This document shows positions 1 through 9,857 of a DNA stretch of 64,000 bases, piece by piece. The notes beneath the pieces were generated by a model. It worked only from the letters and a program-made list of their open reading frames with translations, had not been told where the DNA came from and did no database searches. This DNA comes from Nitrospira sp. (GTDB taxonomy: Bacteria > Nitrospirota > Nitrospiria > Nitrospirales > Nitrospiraceae). The position numbers were made by a program, and so were the translations under genes. Position 1 is the stretch's first letter. Each line of letters opens with the position of its first letter. The stretch lies in the NCBI GenBank assembly GCA_030123605.1, contig CP126123.1, positions 1,426,001 through 1,490,000 of the forward strand, written 5' to 3'.

Positions 1-1535
1 TCGCTGCCAGGTACGTATTCGTACAGCACGCTCGGCTCGATCGTGTGCAGGAAGGTTCCCCCCTCGCTCCCGGCGAAGCGGCGGCTCAGTCTGGAAGTGG
101 CGTCGATCGCGCCCCAGAACGTCTCGCGATGGAGAGGACTGGCCTCTTGCGCCCCACGGGTGTAATAGACCTCCCTGAATTTGAAATGCGGCGTCAGTCC
201 GACCACGTGCCCGATGTCGATCACGCCGGTGGTGATCCCCGGCATCAAATCCATCCGGTTCACCGCAAACCCCTGTTCGCGATAGAAGTTCACGAAGTTA
301 CTGTCGAAGTTCAGGAGAAACGGGGTCCCGAAGGGCGAGGTATTCGGCAACACGTATCCGACCTCCGGCAGGCGCTGAAACGTGTCGGGGCCGCCGAAGT
401 TGAGCGGTTGGAGATATTGACCGAGAAAATAGGCGCTGCCGTACGGTAACCGTTGCGTCGCCAGCAAACTGGACTCGCCGCTCGGCGAGGCCCGTTGCGC
501 TCCCGAATTGCTGAGCTGTTGGAGATATTGCCGGTCCGACACGAAAGCCGCCTGCCCTCGCAACAGAAGCGTCTCCGTCACCTGCTGGACATGCTGCCCG
601 CTGATCACGCCCCGCAGACGCCGCGCATCCTGACTGGTTTGATCCACTCCCGCCACATTCGGCAGCTGGGTCTGTTGCAGGAAACTTGCGAACCACTGCC
701 CGCGCGATCTCCTGTCCAGGTAATAGCGATAGAGCAGGTCGCTCCCGTACCCGAGCTTCGAATAGTAGGAAGGCGAGATCGTCAGGTCCTGGCTGGGGTT
801 GATCGCCCAAAAATACCCCTGCTGATAATGCAGGCCGAACCGGTTGTCGTAGCCGGGCGTGGGGATCAGGAATCCGCTGCTGCGCGTGGTGAGCGGATAG
901 GTCAAGGTCGGCACCGGAATGACCGGTTTGTCGAGCACGCAGAGCCATCCCCGCTTCATGCCGACGCTCTCGGCCGTGTTCACATCGAGGTCGTCGAACT
1001 TGAACCGCCAAGCCGGCAGTTCGCCGTCTTTGGCATCGCAGTTGGTGAAGGTGCCTTCCTTGAGGCGGTAATGGTCTTCGGACAACCGCCTGATGATCCG
1101 CCCCGTGAAAAACGAGTTGCTGTGCCGGAGGTACATCGACCCGTGGGTGACGACGCCGGCCTCCGTATTCACATTCAATTCCAGCCGTTCCGACGTGAGG
1201 TCGGAATTCGGATCGGTGAGATGCACATGGCCCGTCGCTACGAGCGTGCCGGGCAAGGTGTTGATCGTGACGTGATCGGCTGTCAGTCGAAACGGCCCCT
1301 GCGTGACCACCACCGACCCATCCGCTTCATACACATCCTGCTCTTGCAGGTGGTCGATACGCTCGGCAGTGACATTCAGGGGCTGGTTCGTCGGCGAGGG
1401 CGTGGTCACCGTCGATTGCGCCCAGGAAGATTCGCGCGTGAGAAACAGGCAGAGGAACAGGCACAGAAAGAGGGCCGATGCCGAGCGACCGATCACCCGC
1501 CGCAGTCCGGAAGCCGAGTCGCGGTCTGGCCCCAT
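1..1535 (-). CDS. lptD: LPS-assembly outer-membrane protein LptD (3' end beyond the window)
   Basis: The reading frame starts at ATG 1535 and stays open to base 1, so only the first 511 or so residues are present. LptD is the outer-membrane beta-barrel that inserts lipopolysaccharide into the outer leaflet. An N-terminal hydrophobic stretch ending in SSWAQS looks like a signal peptide. It is followed by an OstA/LptA-like beta-jellyroll (residues about 50-130, with VYEADGSVVVTQG and LTADHVTI), then the start of a barrel rich in aromatic beta strands. The start lies one base from the folC stop, so the two genes are probably co-transcribed. No good ribosome-binding site is visible before the ATG. 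Family assignment is confident; the C-terminus is not seen. Confidence 0.9.
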   Translation of the reverse strand, partial: MGPDRDSASGLRRVIGRSASALFLCLFLCLFLTRESSWAQSTVTTPSPTNQPLNVTAERIDHLQEQDVYEADGSVVVTQGPFRLTADHVTINTLPGTLVATGHVHLTDPNSDLTSERLELNVNTEAGVVTHGSMYLRHSNSFFTGRIIRRLSEDHYRLKEGTFTNCDAKDGELPAWRFKFDDLDVNTAESVGMKRGWLCVLDKPVIPVPTLTYPLTTRSSGFLIPTPGYDNRFGLHYQQGYFWAINPSQDLTISPSYYSKLGYGSDLLYRYYLDRRSRGQWFASFLQQTQLPNVAGVDQTSQDARRLRGVISGQHVQQVTETLLLRGQAAFVSDRQYLQQLSNSGAQRASPSGESSLLATQRLPYGSAYFLGQYLQPLNFGGPDTFQRLPEVGYVLPNTSPFGTPFLLNFDSNFVNFYREQGFAVNRMDLMPGITTGVIDIGHVVGLTPHFKFREVYYTRGAQEASPLHRETFWGAIDATSRLSRRFAGSEGGTFLHTIEPSVLYEYVPGS

Positions 1536-1536
1536 C

Positions 1537-2832
1537 TCAGCCACGAACAGGTGAGAGGGAACAGCCTCGGAGAAGGGCCTTGACTTCGCCGACCAACATC
1601 AAAGAGCCGGTGACACAGATCAAGTCGGAAGGAGAGGCAGAACGCTTCGCGCAGGCAAGCGCATCCGCCGGCGTCGCCGCCACCTCTGCGAAGGGTGCGC
1701 AGTCACGAAGCAGGTCGCGGAGATCCGCCCCCGTCGAGGCTCGAGGCAAATTGGCTTGCGTGAGGATCAATCGATCGATCAGCGGCAACAACGGCGTAAG
1801 AAATTCGCGCGGATGTTTGTCGCGCATCATCCCAAGGATCAGGCTCACCCGTGCAGTCGGCCTCGCGCGTCGCCACTCGGCCAGGTACTCTGCGAGCACG
1901 ACTGCGGCGGCAGGATTGTGCGCTCCGTCCAGCATGACCGTCGGCGCGTCACCGACGATTTCCAGCCGTCCTTCCCACGCGACGTGCTGCAACCCGATGC
2001 GAACAGCCGTCTCCGAGACCACCAGCCCTCGATCACGAGCCAGCTCCACCAACGCCAAAGCGCAGGCGAGGTTGTCGAGTTGAAATCGTCCCTGAAGCGG
2101 ACAGGCGAGATGCTCGTACCGCGCCGTCATTCCGACATACTCACAATCGGCCACCGAAGACCCGTCACAGCAAAACTCGCGTCCCAATCCATACACGGGA
2201 GCCGCCTGGATCGAAGCACGATTCTCGATCACCCGTCGCGGCGACGCGTCGATGCGGCCGATCACCAACGGCACGCCTTGTTTGATGATCCCGGCCTTCT
2301 CATAGGCGATCGCGTCCACCGTCGAACCGAGATAGGCCTCGTGGTCAAGGCCGATGGTGGTGATGGCGGCAACCAGCGGCTCCACGACGTTGGTTGCGTC
2401 GAACCGCCCACCCAAGCCGACTTCGAGCACCGCGACATCGACGGCGCACTCGGCAAAATGCCGGAACGCCAGCGCGGTCGTAAATTCAAAAAAGGTCGGG
2501 GCGAGATCGGGAGCCGCGGCGGCCTGCAAGGACTCGACCAACTCGCTCACCCGGCCTTCCGGGATCATGACGCCGTCGACCCGGATCCGTTCGCGAAAAT
2601 CGATGAGATGCGGCGAGGTGTAGAGCCCCACGCGATAGCCGGCTGCTTGGAGAATCGACGCGACCAGCGCCGCGGTCGAACCCTTGCCGTTGGTCCCTCC
2701 GATATGGAACACCGGATAGCGGCGGTGCGGTTCCCCCACCCGCGTCAGCAACGTACGGATCGTCTCCAACCCCAACTTGATGCCGTGCTGCTGCAGGCCG
2801 TAGAGGAACTGCACTGTGGCGGAATAGGTCAT
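1537..2832 (-). CDS. folC: Bifunctional dihydrofolate synthase / folylpolyglutamate synthase
   Basis: A 431-residue protein that adds glutamate to dihydropteroate and to folates in the cytoplasm, using ATP. The P-loop GGTNGKGST lies near residues 44-52 and is followed by the family's SPHL and FRERIRVDG segments. The Mur-ligase-type central domain has GLGGRFDATNV and DHEAYLG, and the C-terminal domain has DGAHNP. Length is normal for FolC. It lies between accD and lptD on the same strand, and accD next to folC is a common bacterial pairing. The ATG at 2832 begins MTYSATVQFLYGLQ, a typical FolC N-terminus. Confidence 0.95.
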   Translation of the reverse strand: MTYSATVQFLYGLQQHGIKLGLETIRTLLTRVGEPHRRYPVFHIGGTNGKGSTAALVASILQAAGYRVGLYTSPHLIDFRERIRVDGVMIPEGRVSELVESLQAAAAPDLAPTFFEFTTALAFRHFAECAVDVAVLEVGLGGRFDATNVVEPLVAAITTIGLDHEAYLGSTVDAIAYEKAGIIKQGVPLVIGRIDASPRRVIENRASIQAAPVYGLGREFCCDGSSVADCEYVGMTARYEHLACPLQGRFQLDNLACALALVELARDRGLVVSETAVRIGLQHVAWEGRLEIVGDAPTVMLDGAHNPAAAVVLAEYLAEWRRARPTARVSLILGMMRDKHPREFLTPLLPLIDRLILTQANLPRASTGADLRDLLRDCAPFAEVAATPADALACAKRSASPSDLICVTGSLMLVGEVKALLRGCSLSPVRG

Positions 2833-2887
2833 GAAATTTGCGCCGTGGGCACAACGTCGGCGGCCTTATTCAATATTCTGCTGTCTG

Positions 2888-3724
2888 CTAGAAGTGACCG
2901 ACCAGCGTGCTGACCGCTTCTTTCAACTGTTTCCGCTCGACGATCATGTCGATCATCCCATGATCGAGCAAGAACTCGGCACGCTGAAATTGATCGGGCA
3001 ACTGCTGTTTGATCGTCTGCTCGATGACGCGCGGGCCGGCGAACCCGATCAAGGCTTTCGGTTCCGCGATGATGACATCTCCCAACATGGCGATGCTCGC
3101 CGTCACCCCGCCGAATGTCGGGTCGGCCAGGATCGACAGGAACGGGAGCTTGGCCTCTCCCAACTTTGCCACCGCTGCGGACGTTTTGGCCATCTGCATG
3201 AGCGACAGGATGCCCTCCTGCATACGGGCGCCGCCCGACGCCGTGACGAGGATCAAGGGCATGCGCCCTTCCAAGGCCCGATCGACGGCGCGACAGATTT
3301 TTTCGCCGACGACCGATCCCATACTGCCGCCCATGAACCCGAAGTCGAAAACACACAGCGCCACCTTGCGCCCATTGATCGCCCCCTGACCGATGACCAT
3401 GGCGTCTTTCCGGCCGGTCTTTTCCTGCTGCGCCTTGATCCGGTCCTTGTAGGAACGCGTATCCTGAAAACTCAACGGATCCTGCGGCTCCAACTCGGCA
3501 TCCCACTCCTTGAAGGTCCCGAGGTCGACCAGCAGATTGATGCGTTCAATGACCGAAATGGGAAAGTGATAGTCGCACTTCGGACAGACCTTATTGTTCC
3601 GGTCCACCTCCTTGCGGTACACGATCTCCCGGCAGTGATTACACTTCAGCCACATCCCCTCCGCCACTTTGGAGCGCTTGGGAGGCTCTCCGTCTCCGCC
3701 ATTTCCTTTTTTAAACCAAGCCAT
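2888..3724 (-). CDS. accD: Acetyl-CoA carboxylase carboxyltransferase, beta subunit
   Basis: A 278-residue beta subunit of the carboxyltransferase that moves the carboxyl group from biotin to acetyl-CoA in the first step of fatty-acid synthesis. The N-terminal zinc ribbon is visible as CNHC at about residues 28-31 and CPKC at about 47-50. The crotonase-fold core contains [12 protein letters not shown] and the oxyanion-hole-like SGGARMQEG. Full length for the family. It is followed by folC after 55 bases, and preceded by the metallo-hydrolase gene 10 bases upstream. The alpha subunit gene is not in this window. Confidence 0.96.
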   Translation of the reverse strand: MAWFKKGNGGDGEPPKRSKVAEGMWLKCNHCREIVYRKEVDRNNKVCPKCDYHFPISVIERINLLVDLGTFKEWDAELEPQDPLSFQDTRSYKDRIKAQQEKTGRKDAMVIGQGAINGRKVALCVFDFGFMGGSMGSVVGEKICRAVDRALEGRMPLILVTASGGARMQEGILSLMQMAKTSAAVAKLGEAKLPFLSILADPTFGGVTASIAMLGDVIIAEPKALIGFAGPRVIEQTIKQQLPDQFQRAEFLLDHGMIDMIVERKQLKEAVSTLVGHF

Positions 3725-3734
3725 CGGTGCTCAC

Positions 3735-4523
3735 CTATAGTACAAGGGTTTGGCCCTCTTCGAGCGCGGCCAAGTGACGGATACCCAATTGCCCGAGTTC
3801 CTGCTTGATCACCTCGCGAAATCGCGGCTTGAGATGGTAGGCATAGACCGGCAACTCCGGCCGGGCGAGTTTTGCAAATTCCTCGGCCAACAGCGCAGGG
3901 GTCAGGTGTTTCGCCGTCTTCGCCAGTTCGTCCAGTTCGTTGGGAAACGAGGTCTCAATGAACGCCGCCTGCAAGCCGGGCGCGGCTTGCGCAGCCCGCC
4001 AAAGTCCGTCCGTCCGATAGGTATCCCCGCTATAGAGCATCGTCCGCTCCCCTTCACGGAGGAGAAACCCGACCGCCGGCACGACATGGTTGACCGACAT
4101 CGGCGTGACCCCCAATCCGCACAGCAGATCTTCCCGTCCCGGCTGAAGCCGGTGCGTCACGAAGACCGGCCTGGCGGGATCGGGCAGACGAAAAAAATCC
4201 GGATAGACCGCATCATTGAAAATATGCCTGCGTAGTCCGTCCAAGACCTCGGGGATGGCCGCAATGACGACCGGCTCATCGAGCTCGCCGACGAGGTTAT
4301 CGGCCAGCGTCGGCAACTCGCGAATATGATCGAAATGCAGGTGAGTCAGCAAGATCACCTGGATACGCCGCTGCTCCTCAAGGTACAACCGGGACCCGAT
4401 CGTTCCTGCATCGACGAGCAATCGGTCGTTGACCAGAAACCCGCAGGTGCCGCACTGAATCGGACCGTTCGCCCCGGGAACCAGCTGCCCGGAACCATGA
4501 CAGCCCAACACACGGACCTTCAT
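3735..4523 (-). CDS. Metallo-beta-lactamase-fold hydrolase (RNase Z / cyclic-nucleotide phosphodiesterase-like)
   Basis: A 262-residue MBL-fold protein. The metal-binding signature THLHFDH is at about residues 60-66, and the later ligands are seen in NHVVP and YSGDTYRTDG. The overall shape resembles class II cAMP phosphodiesterases and RNase Z-like enzymes, which cleave phosphodiester bonds, but the exact substrate cannot be read from the sequence. There is no signal peptide, so it is probably cytoplasmic. It lies 10 bases before accD on the same strand and is likely in its operon. Fold assignment is confident; substrate is open. Confidence 0.8.
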   Translation of the reverse strand: MKVRVLGCHGSGQLVPGANGPIQCGTCGFLVNDRLLVDAGTIGSRLYLEEQRRIQVILLTHLHFDHIRELPTLADNLVGELDEPVVIAAIPEVLDGLRRHIFNDAVYPDFFRLPDPARPVFVTHRLQPGREDLLCGLGVTPMSVNHVVPAVGFLLREGERTMLYSGDTYRTDGLWRAAQAAPGLQAAFIETSFPNELDELAKTAKHLTPALLAEEFAKLARPELPVYAYHLKPRFREVIKQELGQLGIRHLAALEEGQTLVL

Positions 4524-4679
4524 GACAGGGGCTTTCCGGTGATACTCTCGGGCCGCAGCCTCACCTCACGATCTTGCGGATGTCTCCTCTGCACTGCGCG
4601 GCAGAATACCATACCTCTTCGGAAGGCGCACCGAGATTTGCTTGTCTGCACGTCAACCAACGACGCAACATCGGTCAGG

Positions 4680-5387
4680 CTACGACCAGCCTCCGCCCAG
4701 CCCGATCCGCACCATCATCATCAGTCCCAACCCGATGCTCGCGAGGCAGGCCAGCCCCTGCACCATCCGATAGGCCCTGGGCCCGACCGCCACCGAATAG
4801 ACGACCGGCAGGCTGAACACCACCCCGACGCCGACCATGCCGAGAATCGACCCGACGCCGAAGATCACGATATAGCCGATGCCCTGGCCGATCCCCGTCA
4901 CCGTCGAGAGCACGATCAGCATGAGTGCCGCCGATCCGGCGAGCCCATGCGCCATGCCGATCAACAGAGGACGCAACGACCCCTGGTACCAATGTCCGTG
5001 AACATGATCCGGCCGCAGATGATGGCTGTGCAAGTGCACATGTTGCTTCCCCCCGTGGTCATGCGCATGGAGATGCCATTGCTCCCGATAGATCCGGCGG
5101 GCCAGCGAGAGACCGAGCCCCACCAACATGATCCCGACGGCAAACTCGAAACTGTTCGCCATGGATTCTGGAATCGTGAGGTTCAACGCCAGCAACAGGG
5201 TCCCGACGCACAACAACATCAGCGTGTGCCCGAGTCCCCAAAAAAACCCGATGACCGTGGAGGCCTGGACCGTCGGCCGCTCCGCCAGCACCGTAGACAG
5301 AGCGGCGAGATGGTCCGCATCCAAGGCATGGCGCAGCCCCAACACGAATCCGAGACTCAGAATTGTGAGGGTGTGGGGATCTAACAT
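4680..5387 (-). CDS. Nickel/cobalt (NiCoT/UreH-like) membrane transporter
   Basis: A membrane protein of 235 residues with about six hydrophobic segments. The hallmark H-x4-D-H signature is present as RHALDADH near the N-terminus. A His-rich cytoplasmic-type loop (HLHAHDHGG, HVHLHSHH) sits in the middle and probably binds metal. Such proteins import or export Ni2+ or Co2+. A longer frame opens at 5426, but ATG 5387 is preferred because GGAG lies just upstream and the first helix follows directly. It sits alone between moaA and the MBL gene, so the metal cannot be deduced from context. Confidence 0.8.
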   Translation of the reverse strand: MLDPHTLTILSLGFVLGLRHALDADHLAALSTVLAERPTVQASTVIGFFWGLGHTLMLLCVGTLLLALNLTIPESMANSFEFAVGIMLVGLGLSLARRIYREQWHLHAHDHGGKQHVHLHSHHLRPDHVHGHWYQGSLRPLLIGMAHGLAGSAALMLIVLSTVTGIGQGIGYIVIFGVGSILGMVGVGVVFSLPVVYSVAVGPRAYRMVQGLACLASIGLGLMMMVRIGLGGGWS

Positions 5388-5447
5388 CCACTGCTCCGAG
5401 AGAGGTGGGTCGGCTGACCCGGCCAAGGGAGCAGCACGGACCGTCGG

Positions 5448-6521
5448 TCATCCCCCTCGCGCATGCATTTCCAGGTGGGGATCTTCACGCAGGCGGTTGA
5501 TCTCGATGAGTCGTTGCTCCCGCAACCCCAGCGTTTCCAGGGCCTTCCGTTCTTCTGCGCCCCGATCCGTCCGCCCTTGCCATACAGAGGTGATCAGCGT
5601 CTTCAATTCTTCGCGGGAACGGCCGGCCCGCAACGGCGCCCGCAAATCGAGCCCGTCCTTCGCATAGAGGCAGAGATACCACATGCCGTCCGCCGTCAAT
5701 CGGCTGCGGTCGCAGGTCCGGCAGAACGGCGTGGTCGTCGAGGGAATGATGCCGAAGACCGTACCGTCCGGTAGGACGAACCGCTCAGCCGGCGCCGTGC
5801 TGTTCTGAACGACCGGCTCGACCCCGCCATAGTGGCGACCCACTCGATCCAACATCTCAGCCTTCGAGAGTACCTGGTCCATGGACCAATCCGTGGCTCC
5901 GCCGACATCCATGTACTCGATGAACCGCACCTCGCCGTCGATTGTTTTCCCGTACTCGATGAGGTCGACGAGTTCGTCGTCGTTGTACCCCTTGATGACG
6001 ACCGTATCGAGCTTCAACGAGGGAAACCCCGCCCGCACGACCGCCTTGATCCCATCGAAGACCTGATGGTGGAGATCCCGCTTGGTCAAGGCGCGGAACC
6101 GCTCGGCGCGCAGGGTATCCAGGCTGATCGTGACCCGGTTCAAACCGGCGAACGAGAGATCGGCGGCCTGGTCCGCCATGAGCACGCCGTTGCTGGTCAG
6201 GGCGATCTCGCCGATGCGGCGATTCTCGGAAAGCTGCCGGACAAAGCGAGGCAGGTCTCGACGCAACAGCGGCTCGCCGCCCGTGAGGCGGACCTTGTCC
6301 ACCCCCAGTTCGGTAAAGACCGCCGTGAGTTCTGCCATCTCTTCGAAGGTGAGAATGGTATCGCGCGGCAGCCAGGCGTAGTCGTCTTCCGGCATGCAAT
6401 ACTTGCAGCGCAGGTTGCAGCGATCCGTGACCGACAGCCGCAGACTCCGGAGCGGACGCCCCAGCCGGTCGTGGATCGTGGGAGTCGGTGTATCGATCGG
6501 CGCGTCGTGATCCATCGCCAT
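5448..6521 (-). CDS. moaA: GTP 3',8-cyclase (molybdenum cofactor biosynthesis MoaA)
   Basis: A radical-SAM enzyme that starts molybdopterin synthesis by cyclising GTP together with MoaC. The N-terminal 4Fe-4S/SAM motif is DRCNLRCKYC, and GGEPLLRRD follows. The C-terminal second cluster ligands are visible in TPFCRTCDRSRLTADG. The usual C-terminal pair of glycines is present as ARGG at the extreme end. The frame extends to 6626, but that part overlaps the upstream gene; ATG 6521 or 6515 is better, with an AGG just before. It is the last gene of the moaC-moaDE-moaA operon, 14 bases after the fusion gene. Confidence 0.94.
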   Translation of the reverse strand: MAMDHDAPIDTPTPTIHDRLGRPLRSLRLSVTDRCNLRCKYCMPEDDYAWLPRDTILTFEEMAELTAVFTELGVDKVRLTGGEPLLRRDLPRFVRQLSENRRIGEIALTSNGVLMADQAADLSFAGLNRVTISLDTLRAERFRALTKRDLHHQVFDGIKAVVRAGFPSLKLDTVVIKGYNDDELVDLIEYGKTIDGEVRFIEYMDVGGATDWSMDQVLSKAEMLDRVGRHYGGVEPVVQNSTAPAERFVLPDGTVFGIIPSTTTPFCRTCDRSRLTADGMWYLCLYAKDGLDLRAPLRAGRSREELKTLITSVWQGRTDRGAEERKALETLGLREQRLIEINRLREDPHLEMHARGG

Positions 6522-6535
6522 CCTAACGACCGAGG

Positions 6536-7276
6536 TTATGGATGCTCCTCGACCCACACCTCCCCTTCGGGAGTATGTTCGAGTTTCCAAATCGGCGTGA
6601 TCTGCTTCAATTCGTCGATCGCCCACTTGCAGGCGCGGAAGGCCTCGGCGCGATGCTCGGCCCCCACGATGATCAACACGATATTGTCTCCGATGCCGAT
6701 CTCCCCATACCGATGCAGGACCAGCACTTCGATCACCTCGAAGTCCTTCAGGGCCCGCTCACGAATCTCGCGCAGCTTTTTCTGCGCCATGCCTTCGTAA
6801 TGTTCGAAGGTGATGCCGTCCACATCCTTCCCCTTCGAGCGGTCGCGGGCGGTGCCCAGAAATATGGCGATGCCGCCGATCCGTTTGGAGCGTCGGCGTA
6901 CACGGCCGAGTTCGTCGTCGATCGAGAAGTCTTCCCGTTGCACGCGGACGAGCATCGCCTCGTCGTCGATCACAGGCTGGTCGGCTTTGGTCGCTTGTTC
7001 GAGATTCATGGATCGCTCCTCACGGTTCCCGCCTGCGAACGGCGGCAGTAAAGCAATTTCGTCCCCGTCTTTTACTTCAAGGTCCTCGTGCGCGATGTCC
7101 TGGTTCACCGACACAAGCACCTTTTTCTTCTGCAACAGTTCGCCGATCTTCGGATAGACCGCGTCGATCGTAGCGACCAAATCCTTCACCCGCCGTCCAT
7201 TCGGAAGCGCCAGGGAGAGGGTGCTCTGGTTCCCCGCCAACATTTTCGTCATGCCGAAGAGCCGTACCGTCACCAT
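6536..7276 (-). CDS. moaX: Fused molybdopterin synthase, MoaD-MoaE (MoaX-type)
   Basis: One reading frame carries both subunits of molybdopterin synthase, which puts two sulfurs into precursor Z. Residues 1-83 are MoaD, a ubiquitin-like fold ending in LLPPFAGG; residues about 95-246 are MoaE, with the active-site lysines in ELKQ and PIWK and the ending TPEGEVWVEEHP. In separate MoaD the Gly-Gly must be C-terminal so it can be thiocarboxylated; here it is internal (82-83), so cleavage after it is expected, as known for MoaX of Mycobacterium tuberculosis. Start ATG 7276 fits the MoaD N-terminus; the frame also extends to ATG 7351, overlapping moaC by 11 bases. Confidence 0.9.
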   Translation of the reverse strand: MVTVRLFGMTKMLAGNQSTLSLALPNGRRVKDLVATIDAVYPKIGELLQKKKVLVSVNQDIAHEDLEVKDGDEIALLPPFAGGNREERSMNLEQATKADQPVIDDEAMLVRVQREDFSIDDELGRVRRRSKRIGGIAIFLGTARDRSKGKDVDGITFEHYEGMAQKKLREIRERALKDFEVIEVLVLHRYGEIGIGDNIVLIIVGAEHRAEAFRACKWAIDELKQITPIWKLEHTPEGEVWVEEHP

Positions 7277-7340
7277 AGAGTTACTGGATGGTGCATGACG
7301 AATGGGCAGAAGCAAATCTTCGCACTCTCTGCAACATCCA

Positions 7341-7853
7341 TCATTCAGCATTCCTCATTCCGTATGCCCGCCTGTAGGTGCCGGACTTCCCGCCCGATTT
7401 CTCCAAGAGGCAGATATCGCCGAAGCTCATGCCCCGATCCACCGCTTTGCACATGTCATAGATGGTCAGGGCCGCTATCGAAGCGGCGGTCATGGCCTCC
7501 ATTTCCACACCGGTCGGACCGGTGGTCTTGGCCGTCGCCGTGATCGTGATGGAACAGCGCCCGTCACGATCCGGACGGGACTCTTCTTGAAAGGAAATAT
7601 CGACGCTGGTCAGGAGGATGGGATGGCACATGGGGATGAGATCCGGCGTCTTCTTGGCCCCCATGACCCCTGCCACCTGGGCGACCGACAAAACGTCACC
7701 CTTGGCGATCTTGCCGTTCTGAATCTTGTCGAGCGTCTCGGGCTGAAGAAAGACAACGGCTTGCGCGATCGCAAGCCGTTCGGTCGAAGCCTTGGCCCCG
7801 ACATCGACCATCCGTGCCCGCCCCGACTCGTTGAAATGCGTAAATTCTGCCAT
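7341..7853 (-). CDS. moaC: Cyclic pyranopterin monophosphate synthase MoaC
   Basis: A 170-residue protein that converts the MoaA product into cyclic pyranopterin monophosphate. The conserved [20 protein letters not shown] and [11 protein letters not shown] blocks are intact, including the catalytic lysine and aspartate region (YDMCKAVD). Full length. It is the first gene of the moaC-moaX-moaA operon and has a strong sigma-70-type promoter 43 bases upstream. No molybdenum-cofactor riboswitch can be placed in the short leader. Confidence 0.95.
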   Translation of the reverse strand: MAEFTHFNESGRARMVDVGAKASTERLAIAQAVVFLQPETLDKIQNGKIAKGDVLSVAQVAGVMGAKKTPDLIPMCHPILLTSVDISFQEESRPDRDGRCSITITATAKTTGPTGVEMEAMTAASIAALTIYDMCKAVDRGMSFGDICLLEKSGGKSGTYRRAYGMRNAE

Positions 7854-7895
7854 TCTCTACGCCGAATCAGATGGTTACCGCATTGGAACCGCCGA

Positions 7896-7925
7896 ATTAT
7901 AGGAGCCTGGGAAAATGGGAGTCAA
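7896..7925 (-). promoter_or_regulatory. Sigma-70-type promoter of the moaC operon
   Basis: On the minus strand TTGACT (7920-7925) and TATAAT (7896-7901) are separated by 18 bases, close to consensus. It points at moaC, whose ATG is at 7853. The -10 box is a perfect match. Confidence 0.7.
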
Positions 7926-8180
7926 GGAGGGGGATGGGGGCAAACAGGCAGTTCTTCTTGCTCACGGAACGCGCACGCCCGAATGAATGAGATCCAGGAC
8001 GTGAGGCGATGCTCGTTCGACGCGCGCAATGAAGAACCTCCTGCCTACTCCCTATTTATAAAGAGGCACTCAAGCAGCCTGGTGATTTCTCCTGATAAAA
8101 AGAGGTATCCTGCACGACGCATCGTCCCGTGACGGAGCAGCCGCCCGGGTTCGGTTCAGCCGGAACAAGGAAGGGAGTCC
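7926..8180. other. Divergent intergenic stretch before aepX
   Basis: Together with the moaC promoter this makes a 327-base gap between moaC and the mutase gene. No gene was found. AT-rich blocks (TTTATAAA, GATAAAAAGAGG) at about 8054-8103 may hold the promoter for the downstream gene, but no box pair with good spacing can be chosen. Confidence 0.4.
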
Positions 8181-9815
8181 ATGAGTTCGACCACAGGCCT
8201 CACTACATCCAGGCAATTCAGAACGCTCCTCTTCTCCGAGCAGCTGGAATTCATCTGCGAAGCTCACAACGGCCTCAGCGCAAAGATCGTGCAAGAAGCG
8301 GGGTTTCGCGGCATCTGGGCCAGTGGCCTGTCCATTTCGGCCCAGTTCGGGGTCCGCGACAACAACGAAGCCAGCTGGACCCAGATATTGGAGAACCTGG
8401 AATTCATGTCCGATGCGACCAGGATCCCCATCCTGCTGGACGGCGACACGGGTTACGGCAACTTCAACAACATGCAGCGGCTCGTCCGCAAGCTCGAACA
8501 GCGTCACATCGCCGCGGTCTGTATAGAGGACAAGCTCTTCCCCAAGACCAACAGTTTCATCAAGGGCGGTGCCCAACCCCTGGCGGACATGCAGGAGTTT
8601 TGCGGCAAGATCAAAGCCGGCAAAGACGCACAGAACGATCCGGACTTTTGCATCATCGCCCGGGTGGAAGCCTTCATCTGCGGCTGGGGGCTGGCGGAAG
8701 CGTTGCGTCGTGCCGAGGCCTACCACCAAGCCGGGGCGGACGGCATCCTCATCCACAGCGCCCTGTCCGTCCCCGATGAGATCCTCGCGTTCAAGCAGGA
8801 ATGGGGCACCCGTTGCCCGGTCGTCATCGTACCCACGAAATATTACGCCACGCCCACGGACGTATTCCGGCAGCACGGCATCTCGATGGTGATCTGGGCC
8901 AACCACATGCTCCGCTCGGCCGTCGCCGCCATGCAGAAGACCGCGCACACCCTGAAGGAACAAGAGCATCTGTTGTCCATCGAAGACAAAGTCGTACCTG
9001 TCTCCGAAATCTTCCGCCTGCAGAACGCGGGAGAACTGCAGGAGGCCGAAGAGCGCTACCTGCCCCGCGGCGCCGAAGGCACCACCGCCATCGTGCTCGC
9101 CGCCTCGCGGGGCGACGAGTTGGGCGAACTCACCGAACAACAGCCCAAGACCATGGTCAAGATCCAGGGCACCCCCATCCTGTCGCACATCGTGGACGCC
9201 TACAATGCCGTGGGCATCAAGGACATCACGGTGGTCAGAGGGTACAAGAAGGACGCCGTCAACCTGCCCAACCTCACCTATGTCGATAACGACGACTTTG
9301 CGGAAACCGGCGAACTGGCGTCGCTCTTGAAGGCACTTCGATCCCGCAAGGGTCCGGCGCAGAGCACGATCATTTCCTACGGCGACGTGCTGTTCAACAA
9401 ATACATTCCCCAGACCCTCTGCCAGGTGACCGACGACTGCGTGATCTTCGTGGATAGCAATTGGCAGGAACAGAGTAGTTACGCCCGCCTGGGCGGCTTC
9501 ACCGAATGCAGCCTGCCCAATTCACGACGCGCCTTCAACGCCAAAATCACCCTCAAGCAGCTCGGAAACGGCATCCCCAAGGAGGCCATTCACGGCGTAT
9601 GGATGGGTTTCCTCAAGGTTTCTCCTGCCGCGGCCACCTCTATCGCCGACATCATCGCGGAACTCCTCGCCCGACCCGGCAACCACAAGGCCGGCATTCC
9701 GCATCTGTTGCAGGAACTGTTGAAGCGAAACTACCCGATCCGAGTCCTCTACACGGCGGGCCACTGGCTCGACATCAACAGCCTGGAGGACGTGGTGCAG
9801 GCCGGGAACTTTTAA
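8181..9815 (+). CDS. aepX: Phosphoenolpyruvate mutase fused to a nucleotidyltransferase domain
   Basis: A 544-residue two-domain enzyme. Residues 1 to about 295 are a PEP mutase, which turns PEP into phosphonopyruvate, the entry step of C-P bond synthesis. The diagnostic [10 protein letters not shown] is at 116-125, and Mg/substrate residues lie in VRD (60) and [10 protein letters not shown] (86-94). Residues from about 308 form an NTP-transferase fold ([29 protein letters not shown]), similar to sugar-phosphate or phosphonate cytidylyltransferases. GGAAGGGAG precedes the ATG. No phosphonopyruvate decarboxylase or AEP transaminase is nearby. Mutase function is confident; the substrate of the second domain is inferred. 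Confidence 0.88.
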   Translation: MSSTTGLTTSRQFRTLLFSEQLEFICEAHNGLSAKIVQEAGFRGIWASGLSISAQFGVRDNNEASWTQILENLEFMSDATRIPILLDGDTGYGNFNNMQRLVRKLEQRHIAAVCIEDKLFPKTNSFIKGGAQPLADMQEFCGKIKAGKDAQNDPDFCIIARVEAFICGWGLAEALRRAEAYHQAGADGILIHSALSVPDEILAFKQEWGTRCPVVIVPTKYYATPTDVFRQHGISMVIWANHMLRSAVAAMQKTAHTLKEQEHLLSIEDKVVPVSEIFRLQNAGELQEAEERYLPRGAEGTTAIVLAASRGDELGELTEQQPKTMVKIQGTPILSHIVDAYNAVGIKDITVVRGYKKDAVNLPNLTYVDNDDFAETGELASLLKALRSRKGPAQSTIISYGDVLFNKYIPQTLCQVTDDCVIFVDSNWQEQSSYARLGGFTECSLPNSRRAFNAKITLKQLGNGIPKEAIHGVWMGFLKVSPAAATSIADIIAELLARPGNHKAGIPHLLQELLKRNYPIRVLYTAGHWLDINSLEDVVQAGNF

Positions 9816-9857
9816 CCCGCGGCCGCCGCCCGGCAGCCCCAGCCTGCTGACACCGAC

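Noticed and set aside
298..1011. A 237-codon minus-strand frame inside lptD
   Set aside because: It is out of frame with LptD, whose own frame is open through the same region with clear similarity.
4524..5447. Cobalamin riboswitch near the metal transporter
   Set aside because: The gap before the gene is only 60 bases and shows no B12-box-like sequence.
7854..7895. Molybdenum-cofactor riboswitch before moaC
   Set aside because: The leader between promoter and start codon is only about 40 bases, too short for the motif.
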